Assembly (NCBI GenBank): GCA_025642065.1
Contig: JAODUP010000043.1
Span: 710,001 to 774,000, forward strand
Length of the DNA: 64,000 nucleotides
Source of the DNA: Paralvinella palmiformis
Taxonomy: Eukaryota > Annelida > Polychaeta > Terebellida > Alvinellidae
Direction: 5' to 3'
Shown: positions 34,801-47,628 of the stretch, in pieces
How positions within the stretch are numbered: position 1 is the first letter of the stretch
How the letters are laid out: each line of letters starts with the position of its first letter
Made by a program: the position numbers and the translations under genes
Notes under the pieces: model-generated
The model's input: only the letters and a program-made list of their open reading frames with translations
The model's database searches: none
Told to the model about the DNA's origin: nothing

Positions 34801-37800
34801 ACTTGACACCGAGAAACAAACAGTGAACGAAATAGTTCACAGCTGGAAGGTTGTGGATCCCAGTGACCTTAGTAGGGATTATGTCTGGCCAAATTCATCC
34901 GTCAGTAGTGAGGATAAGATGTTTTCTGGTGATTCAAATGAGGAGAATTTGTGTCCAAGAAAGAATAACATGAGAACACGTGCACACGTTATGAAATCTC
35001 AGCCAGCAGCTAATGTTGGACTGCTTCATGATCAGCCATCTTCAGAATGGATGAGTAATAATTGTATTCGTAAACAATCCAGGTGCTCCACTTCACTGAA
35101 TCAGACCAGAAGCAGCAATCAGAGAGCTTCACCATCTAATAGTAAGATAAAGACTAACAACACTACTCCTGATAGGTGTTCTAACAGTAACAGTAAAGGT
35201 TGATGATAAAAATGGGAAGTCATCTGATGAACAGTCCACTATTAATATGAAAAATGATGATGCAGAAAATCTGGTTTGTTTTATTTGAGTTTAGCTAGTA
35301 TATTACGTTAACTACTGATTAACTTAAGTTAAGAATGATTCTATATTAAGAATGATACTAATTTATTCTGATCCATAATTCAGTATAAGATTGATTGATT
35401 GCCAAATATTTCATTAGATGTTTTTCCAATTGGTGACTCTTAGTGTAATGGAAAATAAATCTCCATTGATGTTCCCCTTGTGTACCATCGAATCTGGGGA
35501 AGTACTTGGAATTATTCACTGTGAAGGTCCTGAGAGACAGCTATTAATGGTATGTTTTTGCTGATAGGTGTCACCAAGTTCTGAAGTACACATTACAGAG
35601 ATGGATAACTGGACAGTGCAGTTTTGTCATGATGGAGTGATGATTGAAGGACACAGGCTGTAAGTAGTAAGACAACAGGCCAGTTACTTAAAGGGATAGT
35701 CCACCTTCATTTAAATTTTCACACCTAATACAGCTATATTCACAAATATCATAAATATTGTAAAAATGTGTAAACAGTCATCCACATATTAAATAATCCA
35801 GTTCAAAGTGCTGATTAATTGACTTTTAATGGCCTGTGGGCACCACCATTTTGAAGCTAGCCAGAGACTGGGAGCTCCTGAATGCTGACATCACTTGAGC
35901 ATATCGGGTTGACCTGAAGTCTGTAGAGCTCTTACAGTAGCATGTAAACAAGTGTGAGCAAAGAATTATTCCAGCCCTAAACAGCATTATCTTGTTAAAA
36001 TTACTTCATGAATGATATACAACCATATCTAGAGAGCACTAATGTGACGGCACAGCTTTTCAGTTTGCTCCTTCCTGCCTTCAAATCTGGCTTCCAGTGC
36101 AGCCATAATGGTGGCCCTCCAGTAATTTAGATTCGTTCCCTATATCTATGATATCAGGTATATTTTGTGATTATTATTGTAGAATTTATGGTTACTGTTC
36201 TAAGCATTACCTATTTAAAACATATTTTCTGAGGATGGACTGTCCCTTTAAGCTCTAAACAGGCCTTTTTTAACTGAAAACATATATGATGGTTACTGTC
36301 ATAACAGTGAATTTATTTTGTTGGCATGTCTTTTTCTCTTGCAGTTTGAAGAGTGAGTTAGTTGATGAAATTTGTCAAAGTACAACTAAAATGTGTTTCA
36401 TCCAAAATGATTGTACAAACAAGACCACACAAACACACACACATACAGTAGTATTAAAATTCATGATGATAAATGACCTGTTGTGTCAAAATAGTATTAC
36501 AGCACACAGTCCAGGCTTGTCTCGATTTCAGAGTTGACGAATCCGATCAGTTTTGGCACAGCTCCAGCATTGTGAAACGTTTGTCCAATCGCTTGGTTCA
36601 AACTGTGGGTGGCTCCCTGTACAGATTAGTCGGAAAAATGGATAAAGAGGCCATGAGTACAGATGGTTAGTGTTTGTAAGCAAACATGCACGCACAATCA
36701 CATTTGAACCAAAATGATGTAAAACTCCATTTGCTTACTCTGAACTTGTTATGATATTATAGATAAGTCGAGATACCTGGTTTTGGCCTTCAAAAATGGA
36801 TTTCCTTCCAACTGGGAAAATATAATAAAGGATAGTAAAAAAAGAAAATCAAACAATGAAAGTAAGTAGCATTCCATTAACTGAATTTTCAGTAGGAAAG
36901 TGAAATCTGTATATAAACCTTTATTTTTTACTTAACCGCCCATTATTATTTCATGACTGTAATAGTCCAACAATTTAGCTATTGCTAGCCCTCGGAAAAC
37001 ATTGTGACTATTTGCAGAAGTGAACAAAAGAAAAGTGAAGGAAAAAAGGCCAAAGAAAGCTATGCAAAAGCCTACCAAGCTATCGCACATTAATCCATTA
37101 CTTTCATTTTCTGGCGTGTCCGAGGCTGGAACTGAGGAAGGTATGTTTTCAGTTCTGTTGCTTCTTCAGTGCTCCATGGTAACCATTAAGTTTATATGTA
37201 GTATCTAGAGACATAAACTGTGGAAATGCATTAGGGTTTTGACAGAATCGGGTATGAAAAAAACATTTATACAGAATTATATTACAATAACTAGAGTTTA
37301 TGGTCGGAGATTCGATTCTCCGCACTGATGATAATATATTATAATAGAATGATTCTGGACTTACTATTGGACATTGGAATAAATCACCATTTTCTTACCG
37401 AGATAATGTAATATGATTACTTTGCCAGATAACATTGTTTCTCATTATGCACCGTCTGTTTGACAGATTAGTTATCCTGCTATGTCATGATTGGTGGGAA
37501 ACTGTTAGAAATTAATTTGTTCCCTCTTGTATGCTCTCATATTAAGGAGGGTTTTTTTTCATAACACTGGGGAGTGCACTTCTTTGCTTCCACAAAATTG
37601 TGTATCCTGCAGCCTTTTAGCATTGCATCAGTTATATACATGTACTGTTTTTGGTGTATTTATTAGTTAGTTATTTAGACATTTAGAACACTATTTAGTG
37701 TTGTCTAGACAGTAGTACTGTAGCTCTGACTGAGTGACATGCAGTAGATCATCATGCGCTCTTCCTGGGGTGCCTCTGTGGTCTAGTTGGTAGCGCGTTT

Positions 37801-40800
37801 GACTACAGATCACTGCCACCTGAGTATAAATCTCAGCGTGGACATATCTAAAGGGTGCTTCATTACCTTTGGAGGTCGTTCTGCCCATTAACCTACCATG
37901 TGCACAAAAGTGGCCATTAAACATCATGCGCTCTTTCGGAGAATTACCAATAAGATGTGGGTTTTCTGTCATTTTAGCAATAGTATTTCTGTGTCATGAC
38001 CAACTCATTATTACTGTTTTATGTTTTATTCTAGGTAATATACTGTATGTGGTATACCTCACTTTAATTATTCACAGATCCACTGGTGCTGGAAAAGTTA
38101 CCAAAGACGAGAAGTGGACGTTTGGTAATCCCACCACTCTCATATTGGACAGGACAGCGTGTCAGGATACATCCACATACACAGCGTGTTGATGTGATTC
38201 CTGGATCACAGAATGCTATTGCAGAACTATCCTTATCATTCAAAGACAATCCAGTAAGTTTTGCTAATTTTCTTGTTTACATAGATGATTTGTTTGTGTG
38301 TTTAATTTACAACTTGCTGCATGTATGCACATAATAATAATACTATTCATAAACACGTGTCTGCTGGATACATATAAACATAAGTATATACATATCAACA
38401 CATTGGTACAACATCACAAAAATTCTGTAATGTAGTTGTGGCGTTAAGTCGCTTATCTTCCAGGATTTAGAGAAGAAAGATAACCAGGCTATGGAAAGGT
38501 TAAGGAGGAGAAAATTATTACACAACAGTAGGAGACAGACATCCAGGTACAGATTTAAAATATCATAATAAATTCTCTTGGTAAATCATATCTGCATATA
38601 CAAAAGTGTACAAATATGTATTGGCTAAAATCAACTTTAGGTAAATCATGTGGTATGAATATTGTGTTATGTTGAACTAACAAGCCTCTTTGGGATGATG
38701 ATGATGATTGATGTTTTACGGCCACTTTTGTGCACAAGGTAGGCTAAATGGGCCGAGCGACTTCCAAAGGTAATGAGACGAAGTGAAAGACGAAACAACC
38801 TTCAGATATGCCCAGGCCGGGATTCGAACACGGGTGGTAGTGATCTGTGGTCCAGCACGCTGCCGCTAGACCATGGAGCCTCTTTGGGCTTGTGGGTAGA
38901 TGCTGAGACTATTTACCTATGGCTATGGTCATTCTGTGCGGGAGGTCACAGATTAGCGTCTCGGCTGTCGCACTATAGTTGTGGGGAGTTTTCATCCAGT
39001 CAGGCAACTGGCAACGTTTTCTCCACCGAACATGCCATATATTCTAAATTTATTTAGAATTAGTCTCTGTGGGGAAGCTATAAATTACAGACCATATGTG
39101 TTTCCCTCATTTGAGGTAGGCAGCCATGTTAAAAACTGCCATTTTGGCCATTATTATTATTATAAGAACACCATCCATTAAGAATATGCCATCCATTTTA
39201 AATCAGTTAAATTAAATTTTTATAATGTGATTATTTTCATGATAAGAACTAAAGAAGATGTAAATTTGTGAATGAATACCCAACAGTTATTTGCAAAAGA
39301 TAAAATTTTTCAAAATCTCTAATAGGAAAGCATACACCATGAAACTCTTAGAAGATATCTTTTTGAACAAATTATTCCTTGAAACCAGCGCTTTATGCAA
39401 CTAGTACAAGTTACAGCTATGAGAACATTCCATTATTTAGGAGATTTCTGCTCATAAGTGTTCTGTGATTTATGTAAATCTATTGAGAAGTGGGGGGTTA
39501 TTTAATGTTCTGAGAGTTTTCGTTGTTATATGTTGTCAATATTGAGTTATTATAATAATAATTCTTGATAAGATATATTGTTGTCTTCACCTTTATATAG
39601 CATAGATATATGTATTGTCAGTGAGTGTGTTTATTCAATTAAGTTTAGAGAAACCAATTTTCCGTCATTGGTAGAAATTAGTAAATGTTGCATGATATCC
39701 ATTTGAAATAGAATTTTCTTTTTGAAATGGACAAATTCACGTCTTCAAATTCCAGATGTTTACTCCTATCATCTAATGCCATAACCCACCACTGATGTGC
39801 TACCCAGTGACCAAGCACTAATTTAAAATGTTTCTCAGTCATTGTCTAGTTGACTTCTAAAAGCATTTAAGGTCAAGCAGTGCCCTCTTCATGTATCCAC
39901 TCAACGTTACTACAAAAAAAAAACCACTTATGGTAATTCCATGTTTTTTATCGATCCCGACCTAAATAAAAAATCAATTCCTAGGCTAATGTTATCAAGA
40001 TCTCCTATTTTCTATAATGTAAAGTATGATTGCAGATTAGTGATGAATCCCTGTAAACATGGCTAGATTCGCTGATCCTATGCCTAACCATAAACCTTAA
40101 CTTGACCATGACATAGAACCTTTCATGTGTCATAAGTCAGCTCAGTATGTGCCAAAAGTCGGCTTACACTGCCGGGTTATTATAGTAAAGTGAGAAAACA
40201 TTCCTTATAGTTGCTATGGAGTGACATATTGTAGTAATCTTTATTTCTATGTTTCTATCTTTCTGGCATAATGTATTTGCTATTCCCATATACCACACTG
40301 CAGGAATAAGAAGTGAAACTAAGTCCATTATCTAGTTCTTTATACACTGATATTTTCAAGTATAATAATTAATGCTGACTACAGTTCTGGTTGCTGCTAT
40401 TTTGTGATTAATTGTTAACGTGATTGACCAGGAATTTGATAAATGTTCATTTTAATTGGATTGCCATGATACCTGTTCTCGGTTTTTGACCTTTGCTTTA
40501 TCTTTTAGTCTTTTTTTTTTCTCTCGCTGTCTTGCCTTAAATGGTTTGTAACAGATACCACAAAGGCTTCACTCGTCATTCCCAACTTGAAATTTTCTGC
40601 TATATATTTTCCAACCCATACTCATCACTGAAAATAAATCCATCAGTGGATGCTGTGCAGAATATTTTACATTAATGTGTTTCTTTTTATCTACATAAGA
40701 CGTCACACTAGCTCACATGACTTGAAATCAGTGAGAGCCTCATGGAAGACCCTTCAGGGAGACTCTAACAAAAACAAGAGTCATATACATAAATCTAAAC

Positions 40801-43800
40801 ACAAACCACACAGTGTCTTTCAAGAGAAAAAGAACTCTGACAAGAAGCAAGGTAAACTTTATTTTTAGATTTTCATAGTTTTCAGATTGAAATTTTTTAT
40901 TATCTGGGCACTTAAAACACCTTACTAAAGTCAGCAATACTAGATCGTGCTCATTAGAGAAACCACCCTATATGAAAAGAGTACAAAAATTGTATGATAA
41001 TCCTCTTGTATTGCTAGTGCCAGAAAAATACTTCTACATATCACTAGCCGCTGGGCTAGTAAAATTTAAATCCACTAGCCCAACAAAATTTCTCACTGGC
41101 CCCCTAAAAATGTCTAGTCCAAGCAAAACTGTGCTAGATTCAACAGAGAATGTCAGATTCTCAAGTTAGGTGTGTCTAGAGTTAATGTCAATATAAATCA
41201 AGCCTACCCAAGAACTGCGTCCCTGATATAACTAATAGTCATACAAATATTCAAATGTTACATTGTGATATTTGCTGTGAGCCATTACTTTAATTGCTCT
41301 ATTTCTTTTTTTAAATTCAGAAAGTCACCATAAAACTTATGAAAAACTATAAAATATAGTAATAGTGACCACATAATTGATATTCTATAATTAACATCTA
41401 TTATCTGAATGCCAATAAATGCCCTTCACCTCCTTAGTTTGCTAGTGTTCTAAAATTAAACACAACGAAGCTAGCCATTGAATTGTTTATGTCATTTCAC
41501 TCCAGAGTTAAGCACATGATAATGATTTGCAAGTGTTGTTCAAGTGCAACAAAATTCAACTGCATATGTTAAAATTCAGTTTCAATGTCTTAGTTTTAAG
41601 TACACTTCAACCCAGTATTTACAATTCTGAAAATGATTGTTTGCATACAGGAAATAAATTTATAATGATTTTCAGTTCATTAACTTAATTTTCTAAATTA
41701 AGTTATTAGAATTTTTGTTGATAACTTAATCAATTTGATGACACTTGAATAGATTTATGCAAAAATATATTGTACATTTATCTAGTGACGGAGGCTAACC
41801 AGATAACAGGTGGCGCTGGCACACTGAAGAGAAAACGCCAACTTAGGGAGCTGATTGAGAACCAGAAAAAGGACACCATTGATGATATCTATGAATGCCA
41901 GCCCAGCACTAACAAGAAAGGAATCAAGGTATAACAGTCTCTTAGGCTAGCCTTGTCTATAGACAGTTTACTTTGTTGAAATGTGTTAGCTAATAGAATA
42001 ACCAGCAATAATGAATAATGGACCAGTTGCCAGTTCAGGTAGTTTTCCCAACTATTCACTTGGAGCAGCACCGTTTTCACGATATTTGGTGAGGTTAGCC
42101 AACCAGAGACTGAAAACAACATACAAATCCTACAATTTAGATCTAGTACAGAATATATAGGTGTATAGCTACCTTTGTTCTCACCAGACTGGCTCCACAT
42201 ATAGGGAAAACATGAGTCTGAAAATGGGATTTTTACTAAGAATATTCCTGCGGCCCTGTTTATGATGGAAAGTATATATGGGAGATTCCAGAGATGCCGG
42301 ACAACTATGTTTGTTTACAATTATTAATCGCCTGTTAACATTAATGACATGCACTTAAAATGAAAAGGAAATACATTTTCTATCAGGTTCCATCCAAAAA
42401 CAATAGTCAATCACAAACAAGTTTTGATAATTGGGAGTAACTGGCAGATTATTGCAAGACGTTTTCAGTGTTGTTGATTCATCAACCTGTCAAACCACAT
42501 GCTACTAGGCAGAGGCAGTTTAGAAAGGGTTGTATAAAAATATATATTCAGACATAATTTCCATTTATACTGGTATGTTTTCTCTGCTGGTCAATATTGA
42601 GCAGTGAAGATGACAAACATGATCCCACACAAACACGGATGTAGGCCAATGCCATTTATCACGACTTGTTGCAGCAAATGACGGTCGGTCTGAGTCACTT
42701 ATCTTGTTTATATGCCTTTCTGACTTAACTTTTCAATGTTTTAAGATTTTTCACAATAAAATTACTGAGTTTACTGGTCCAATGTAATGCATGTCAGGTT
42801 GATTTCGTTTTCGGAAAAGGGGTGTGTTTTTTTCTACATGTACATATCGGTGTCTGGATAGATCTGGGGGGGTGGAGTGCCAGAGATTGACCTCAGGGGA
42901 GTGCCTCCAGTGAATGTTTGTCCGGATTTTACAACTGATCTGCTGTAATTGAGCATAGTTAGCAGTCCTGAGTTAGCAAAATAAGCATAACCGTAATTAA
43001 CCACTCTCTTATTGTAAATACAATTTATGACCAGTTACTTTTATTGATTTAACTAATCCTTGAGATGTCAATTTAGAGACTGCATGGCAATGGAAGATGA
43101 TTAAAAAATATCATAAATTTCTGTCTTATGATAGTTCTCATTCATCTAAATACTGGGATTCTAAGAGATATAAATTAAGAATAAGCTGTAGGTATTTTCA
43201 GATTATGGAAGAGATGCTCTCTGAAAAGTAGATGTTTAAAATCTCACCGCATTGACAGTATGCAGCTCTCCAAACTGGGAACTGTAATTATATTTCAAAT
43301 GGGCATAATTGTAACCGAACAGTTTTGAAGCAACAGTAATTGAGAACATTGTTGTTTATTTGTCCCGTGGCGAGTTCAGTTTATTCAACGTTATACAGCT
43401 ATAGCATTTCAGTGTCGTAAAGGAGTATATGAGAATAGTATATAGCATATAAATAAGTATTCTTTGTTTGAAGCTAGTAGATGCAAATAACAATATAAAA
43501 GATGGATTTTATGCTTTATCTGACTAGCTTATTAGATAGATGTTGAAGAAGATGCATGATTAAAATTATTCAAATGAGGATAATGTCTTCATGGGGTATT
43601 TTTCCAGATTCCTAACCTGACACGTATGTTAAAAGAATTCAGGACGCCTACACCTGTTGCACCAGGAAATCAGAAATCACATAATATTGACTGTATTCAG
43701 ACACCCTATCGTCGACCACATTTGCTGAATCCTGTATCACAGAAGAAGACACCTGTTGCTAGACATGTTAGCCCATCATCGTCTGCCAGCTATGACAGGT

Positions 43801-46721
43801 ATAACACATTTTGATGGTGAATATACTCCTGTAGCATGTATGAGATCTGAGAATAGCTATCTATTGTGTTACTGAAATTCTGAACTTTACAGTTTGTAGA
43901 AAAACAGCAATTACAGGAGTACAGACTGTGCCAGGTTGTTAATGTTTTTTGTTTAAAAAAATATTCTTTTATCCAATTAAACTATATGGAATTACAAATG
44001 AGTGAATTAAGACATGAGATTCCATGGTCATGTGATTAGGTTTTGAATCCTGGTTATGGTGCTATAATATGTGGAGCCTTTTAATGGGCCAGGCAAGGTT
44101 TTCTCTGTTACACATTTATATTAAGGCCAAAATATTTTGAACAAGGCGTAACTTCAATTGCCAATAATGCAGTGAAGCTTGAGTGAATTCCTATACATGT
44201 ATAAGTAATTTGTTTATGATCAATTTGAATGTTGCAGAATCCAGTTAGTGACCATTATTGTCAGTTAATTATTGTAGCATTTGCTTGGACAATGACATAT
44301 TAATAACAAATCAGTTGCAATGCAATTCAGCAACATCTATTTAAATCACAGACTATTTCTACAATGGTATTATATATATAATATATATATATATCAGAAA
44401 TATATGTTAATAAGACCTTAAAAATTTACATCCTATATTAGAGGACTGAGGAGCATTTTCGCGCATCATTGGTGATTTAAGTCATTTGAATGTTTGAAAA
44501 GAGTAAGCAAAAATTCATGGACATTTTTATAATATCACTACCTTGGTTAGTATTTCAGTATAACCATTTGTTACTTTTGCAGAAGAGATAAAACTACTAA
44601 CCATATATCCACAATGTTCGGTGAAGAAATTTTAATTTCCTCAAGTAATATCTTTTGCAGAAAAAATATTGATCGCTACATTCACAAGATGAAGAAGAAC
44701 TTGGGAGGGCGACGGTGGGGCATCATACCAAACAGAGATTTGTCTATGAAAGAGCATTCACCAATTTGTAAGGTATGTATGTCATCTAACACTCTGAAAT
44801 ATCAGGGGAAGAGTAATGAGCATTTGTCTGGCTTCCTGGGGGTGTTACCTTTGGAAATTGCTTCGTCCTTTTAGCCTGCTGTGTGCACAAAAGTTGTCAT
44901 AAAACGGCTACATTTAGTGCTGTCGCACTCACTTAAGCACTAAATTGAGAATATAAAGCCTTTGAATATTATTTACTTTTCATATATCACAGTTGTTTTT
45001 GTTTTTTTTAATTGTATCCTATTTAGTATTTAAAACTCGGATAACTTTGGTGACAAGTCAGAAAGTACGATAGTGACACCTAACACCATATCAATTGTAA
45101 TGTAAAAACTGTGTGTGGCTGCTATTGTTGTTTAGATCACCAGTAATGTTTAAATAGAATCTTAATAACATTATTAGTCTATTGTTATGTATAGGTGTAG
45201 TGGTGTTCTTTGTATAGCCAGTTACAATAAAAACGTGATGGATTACTGTTTAAACATAATATGTGCTAATAGCTGGTCACATAAAGGCATGTAGCAGTCT
45301 GATTAAGATCTATTTCAAAGTCAGCAGGCCTTGCATTTAAAAATCTAAATCTGTGAAAATCATTCTGGTAATTTACTCTTGTCAAGTTGATTGATAAAAT
45401 TTGATACATGGATAACTGTATTAATCATTGTTTTAAAACACAATACAGCAGCCAGCATATGAGGTGTCCTTTTTGGTTTATGGTAAACACTTCTTGCATG
45501 GTCAGTCATAGAATAACTTATCTCTATCTGGGTTTCACACACACACACACAAACACTGTTTTAGTAACACCAATTGAGAAAGAGATTTAAAGGTTTCATT
45601 TTCAGTTACTAACTAGACCTTCCAGATTATTAGCAACCTGCCCCTCACCCCCCCACCCCCCATCAGCCATTTAAGGAAGATATATAATTGAACTGCTAGT
45701 TCTTCTGTATTTGATTGGCATGGTTATACTTGTATGCTCCTTAGTGGATGCTGTTTGGAACTAATATAAATGACGGGACGTAGACATACTATTCAGTTGT
45801 ACGTCTGTCTGGAAAATATGAATGTTGATGTATGGGTGCAGGTATAGGACACTTTTTGGTTGTTTAAGCAGGGCCGGCATAGATTATGAGTTTAGGCATT
45901 GAAGTTTTATATAAAACCATACACACTGAGTGTGTGTTTGTGTGAAATACTTCGATTATATTCACCATGAACACGCGGTATGTAAAACTGTTTGTGTCAT
46001 ACCATTTATGATCTTCTGATACATCATACCCATCAGTTTGTTTTACAGCGTATCCCAACACTTCAGCCATGATCAATAGTCTTAGATACAATGTACTTTA
46101 ATCCACGTTTCTGTCGGAGATCACTGGTATTATGTTATCTCTGATGTTGGTTTATTAGTGCTATGTAAAGGTTTGATGGATATTTGCCATCAAGTTATTG
46201 GTTTGTTTCCGGTTTGTTCAACAAGGAGCAGAAAAACATGTTTTTAGTGATAGAATTATTTTTGTTATGATTTACTGTTATCAGCCCATTTTTAATACAT
46301 AAAATCTTCAGCCTGGATCGGTTGTTGTACTTTCTGCTTTTCCTGTTTTGATTTATGTGCTAGATTTATAAGCTCTGGTTGATTTACAACTATAACTTGC
46401 CAAATGTGGTACTTCATCTGTGAGCATTGCATGCATCATACTGCTATGGAACCTAGTATAGTGGGAAAATGTACACCAGAGGAATGTTGTGGAATGTATT
46501 TGCATCTGTTCTAAGATATACACATGTTGTTTGTCTGTTTCTCGTACCATCAGTCTATTCATAGCCCAGTCTGTGATCCATCATCTGTTATGCTCAACTA
46601 TCAATATGGTTCTGTGTTTCAGAACAAAGTCAATGGAGAACAGTTAGATCCAGCCCTTCTCAAGCCAGCCAATGATCAGCAGACTGATGAGGAAGATAGC
46701 GATTATTATTTTTCAGATTAA
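31890..46721 (+). CDS. M18BP1: Mis18-binding protein 1 / KNL2 homologue (centromere licensing)
   Basis: Exons: 31890-31949 (ATG), 34511-35273, 35568-35659, 36532-36665, 36763-36861, 37018-37140, 38078-38253, 38464-38546, 40700-40851, 41786-41928, 43608-43798, 44583-44772 and 46554-46721 (TAA), about 790 codons. All borders are GT/AG and phases agree except inside exon 2. Exons 3-5 encode a SANTA domain (ITEMDNWTVQF, FWHSSSIVKRLSNRLVQTVG, SLYRLVGKMD, LAFKNGFPSNW). Exon 7 encodes a CENP-C-like motif (TRSGRLVIPPLSYWTGQR). Later exons are basic and Ser/Thr-Pro-rich, and the end is acidic (DEEDSDYYFSD). In vertebrates this protein brings the Mis18 complex to centromeres so that CENP-A is loaded after mitosis. 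No SANT/Myb domain is recognisable. Exon 2 needs a one-base frame change between about 35170 and 35203. The gene is convergent with the phosphatase at 48639-51593. Confidence 0.85.
33890..34022 (+). mobile_element. SINE fragment (3' half)
   Basis: GGCCCATTTAGCCTACCATG and CACAAAAGTGGCCGTAAAAC match the 3' part of the intact SINE at 38695-38876, in intron 1 of the KNL2 gene. The tRNA-like head is degraded. Confidence 0.65.
35688..36251 (-). mobile_element. Kolobok-like TTAA MITE in KNL2 intron 3
   Basis: 564 bases bounded by TTAA on both sides, with inverted ends AGGGATAGTCCACC and GGACTGTCCCT. The interior matches the copies at 47042-47628 and 57786-60970 in reverse orientation. TTAA target plus purine-rich outer ends fits the Kolobok superfamily, but no transposase was found, so the superfamily is inferred. 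Confidence 0.75.
37764..37921 (+). mobile_element. tRNA-headed SINE with 14-bp target duplication
   Basis: The head has A box TGGTCTAGTTGGTAGCGC and a degenerate B box (GAGTATAAATCTC). The tail has CCATGTGCACAAAAGTGGCC. CATCATGCGCTCTT occurs at 37750-37763 and again at 37922-37935, an exact target duplication. The altered B box and missing internal body argue against a functional tRNA gene. It lies in KNL2 intron 6. Confidence 0.85.
38695..38876 (-). mobile_element. Full-length tRNA-headed SINE with 12-bp target duplication
   Basis: On the minus strand it reads from a tRNA-like head (A box TGGTCTAGCGGCAGCGTGC; exact B-box core GTTCGAATCCC near 38820) through TTTCGTCTTTCACTTCG and GGCCCATTTAGCCTACC to an (ATC)n tail at 38695-38706. 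AGCCTCTTTGGG is repeated exactly at 38683-38694 and 38877-38888. This is the reference copy for the fragments at 15042, 33890, 44850, 61028 and 63545. Confidence 0.9.
44850..44910 (+). mobile_element. SINE tail fragment
   Basis: TTACCTTTGG, TTTAGCCTGCTGTGTGCACA and AAAAGTTGTCATAAAACGG resemble the 3' end of the SINE at 38695-38876. It lies in KNL2 intron 12. Confidence 0.5.
45540..45555. repeat. Short (AC)n tract in KNL2 intron 12
   Basis: A short AC run. The rest of the 44773-46553 intron is AT-rich with no recognised gene. Confidence 0.7.
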
Positions 46722-47041
46722 ATCATGTCAGTATCTTCATCATGTAACTGGTATTTGTGTTCACGACATAATGGAGAGAAATGGTAGAAATCTTGGATGT
46801 ATAAAAGGTGTTAATTTATTTTAAATATTAGTACTGGGTGTGTGGTTCACCTCCACCATCATATTTTCCTTAACAACATTTACTGTATGGAATGAATGCT
46901 ATGAATATCAGATGTTTGATTTTGATAAATGTTGGCCAGCTTGCTTGCTTATATTTATGTGTGAGCATTACTTTGATGGAGTTTTAAGTGCAACTTTCTG
47001 CTCATACAATTATCATGTTTTCATAAGTTGCACCCAGATCA

Positions 47042-47628
47042 TTAAAGGGACAATCCACCCTCAGAAAATATTTTTTAAATATAAAATGCTTAGAACAGTA
47101 ACCAAAAAATTCCACAATAATAATCACAAAATATACCTCATATATTAGATATAGGGAAATAATTACTGGAGGGCCGCCTTTACGGCTGCACAGGAAGCCA
47201 GATTCGAAGGCGAGAAGGAGAAAACTGAAATGCTCCGACCTCACATTGGGGCTCTCTTGACTGATGCAGCTTATAGTTTCTCTTGAGCATTAATATCGGA
47301 GCCATTTTGAATCATCTTCCTTTTGTCAGGTTCCTTCTGGCTCAAACTGATATGGTTGTATGTCATTCGTGACGTAATTTTAACCAGATAATGCCGTTTA
47401 GTTCTGGAATAATTCTTTGCTCACACTTGTTTATACAATTTTGTAAAGACTTCAGGTCAACTGGATACGCTCAATTGACATCAGTATTCGGGAGCTTCCG
47501 GTCTTTGTTCAGCTTCAAAATTTTGAACTGAATTATTTAATTTGTGGGCGATTGTTTACACATTTTTACATTATTTATTATATTTGTGAGAAAATAAAAT
47601 TTGTAATGAAGGTCGACTATCCCTTTAT
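47042..47628 (+). mobile_element. Kolobok-like TTAA MITE between KNL2 and DUSP10
   Basis: Starts TTAA AGGGACAATCCACCC and ends CGACTATCCCTTTAT, so the right TTAA has mutated to TTAT. The interior matches the 35688-36251 copy in opposite orientation and the split copy at 57786. It lies 320 bases after the KNL2 stop codon, so it may form part of that gene's 3' UTR. Confidence 0.8.

Noticed and set aside
36345..36537. Possible extra KNL2 exon (LKSELVDEICQS frame)
   Set aside because: It has a plausible acceptor, but inserting it would split the SANTA domain, whereas the 35659 to 36532 join is in phase and gives a continuous domain.
37764..37845. tRNA gene candidate with a good A box
   Set aside because: The B box is degenerate, the body continues into SINE sequence, and exact target duplications flank it.
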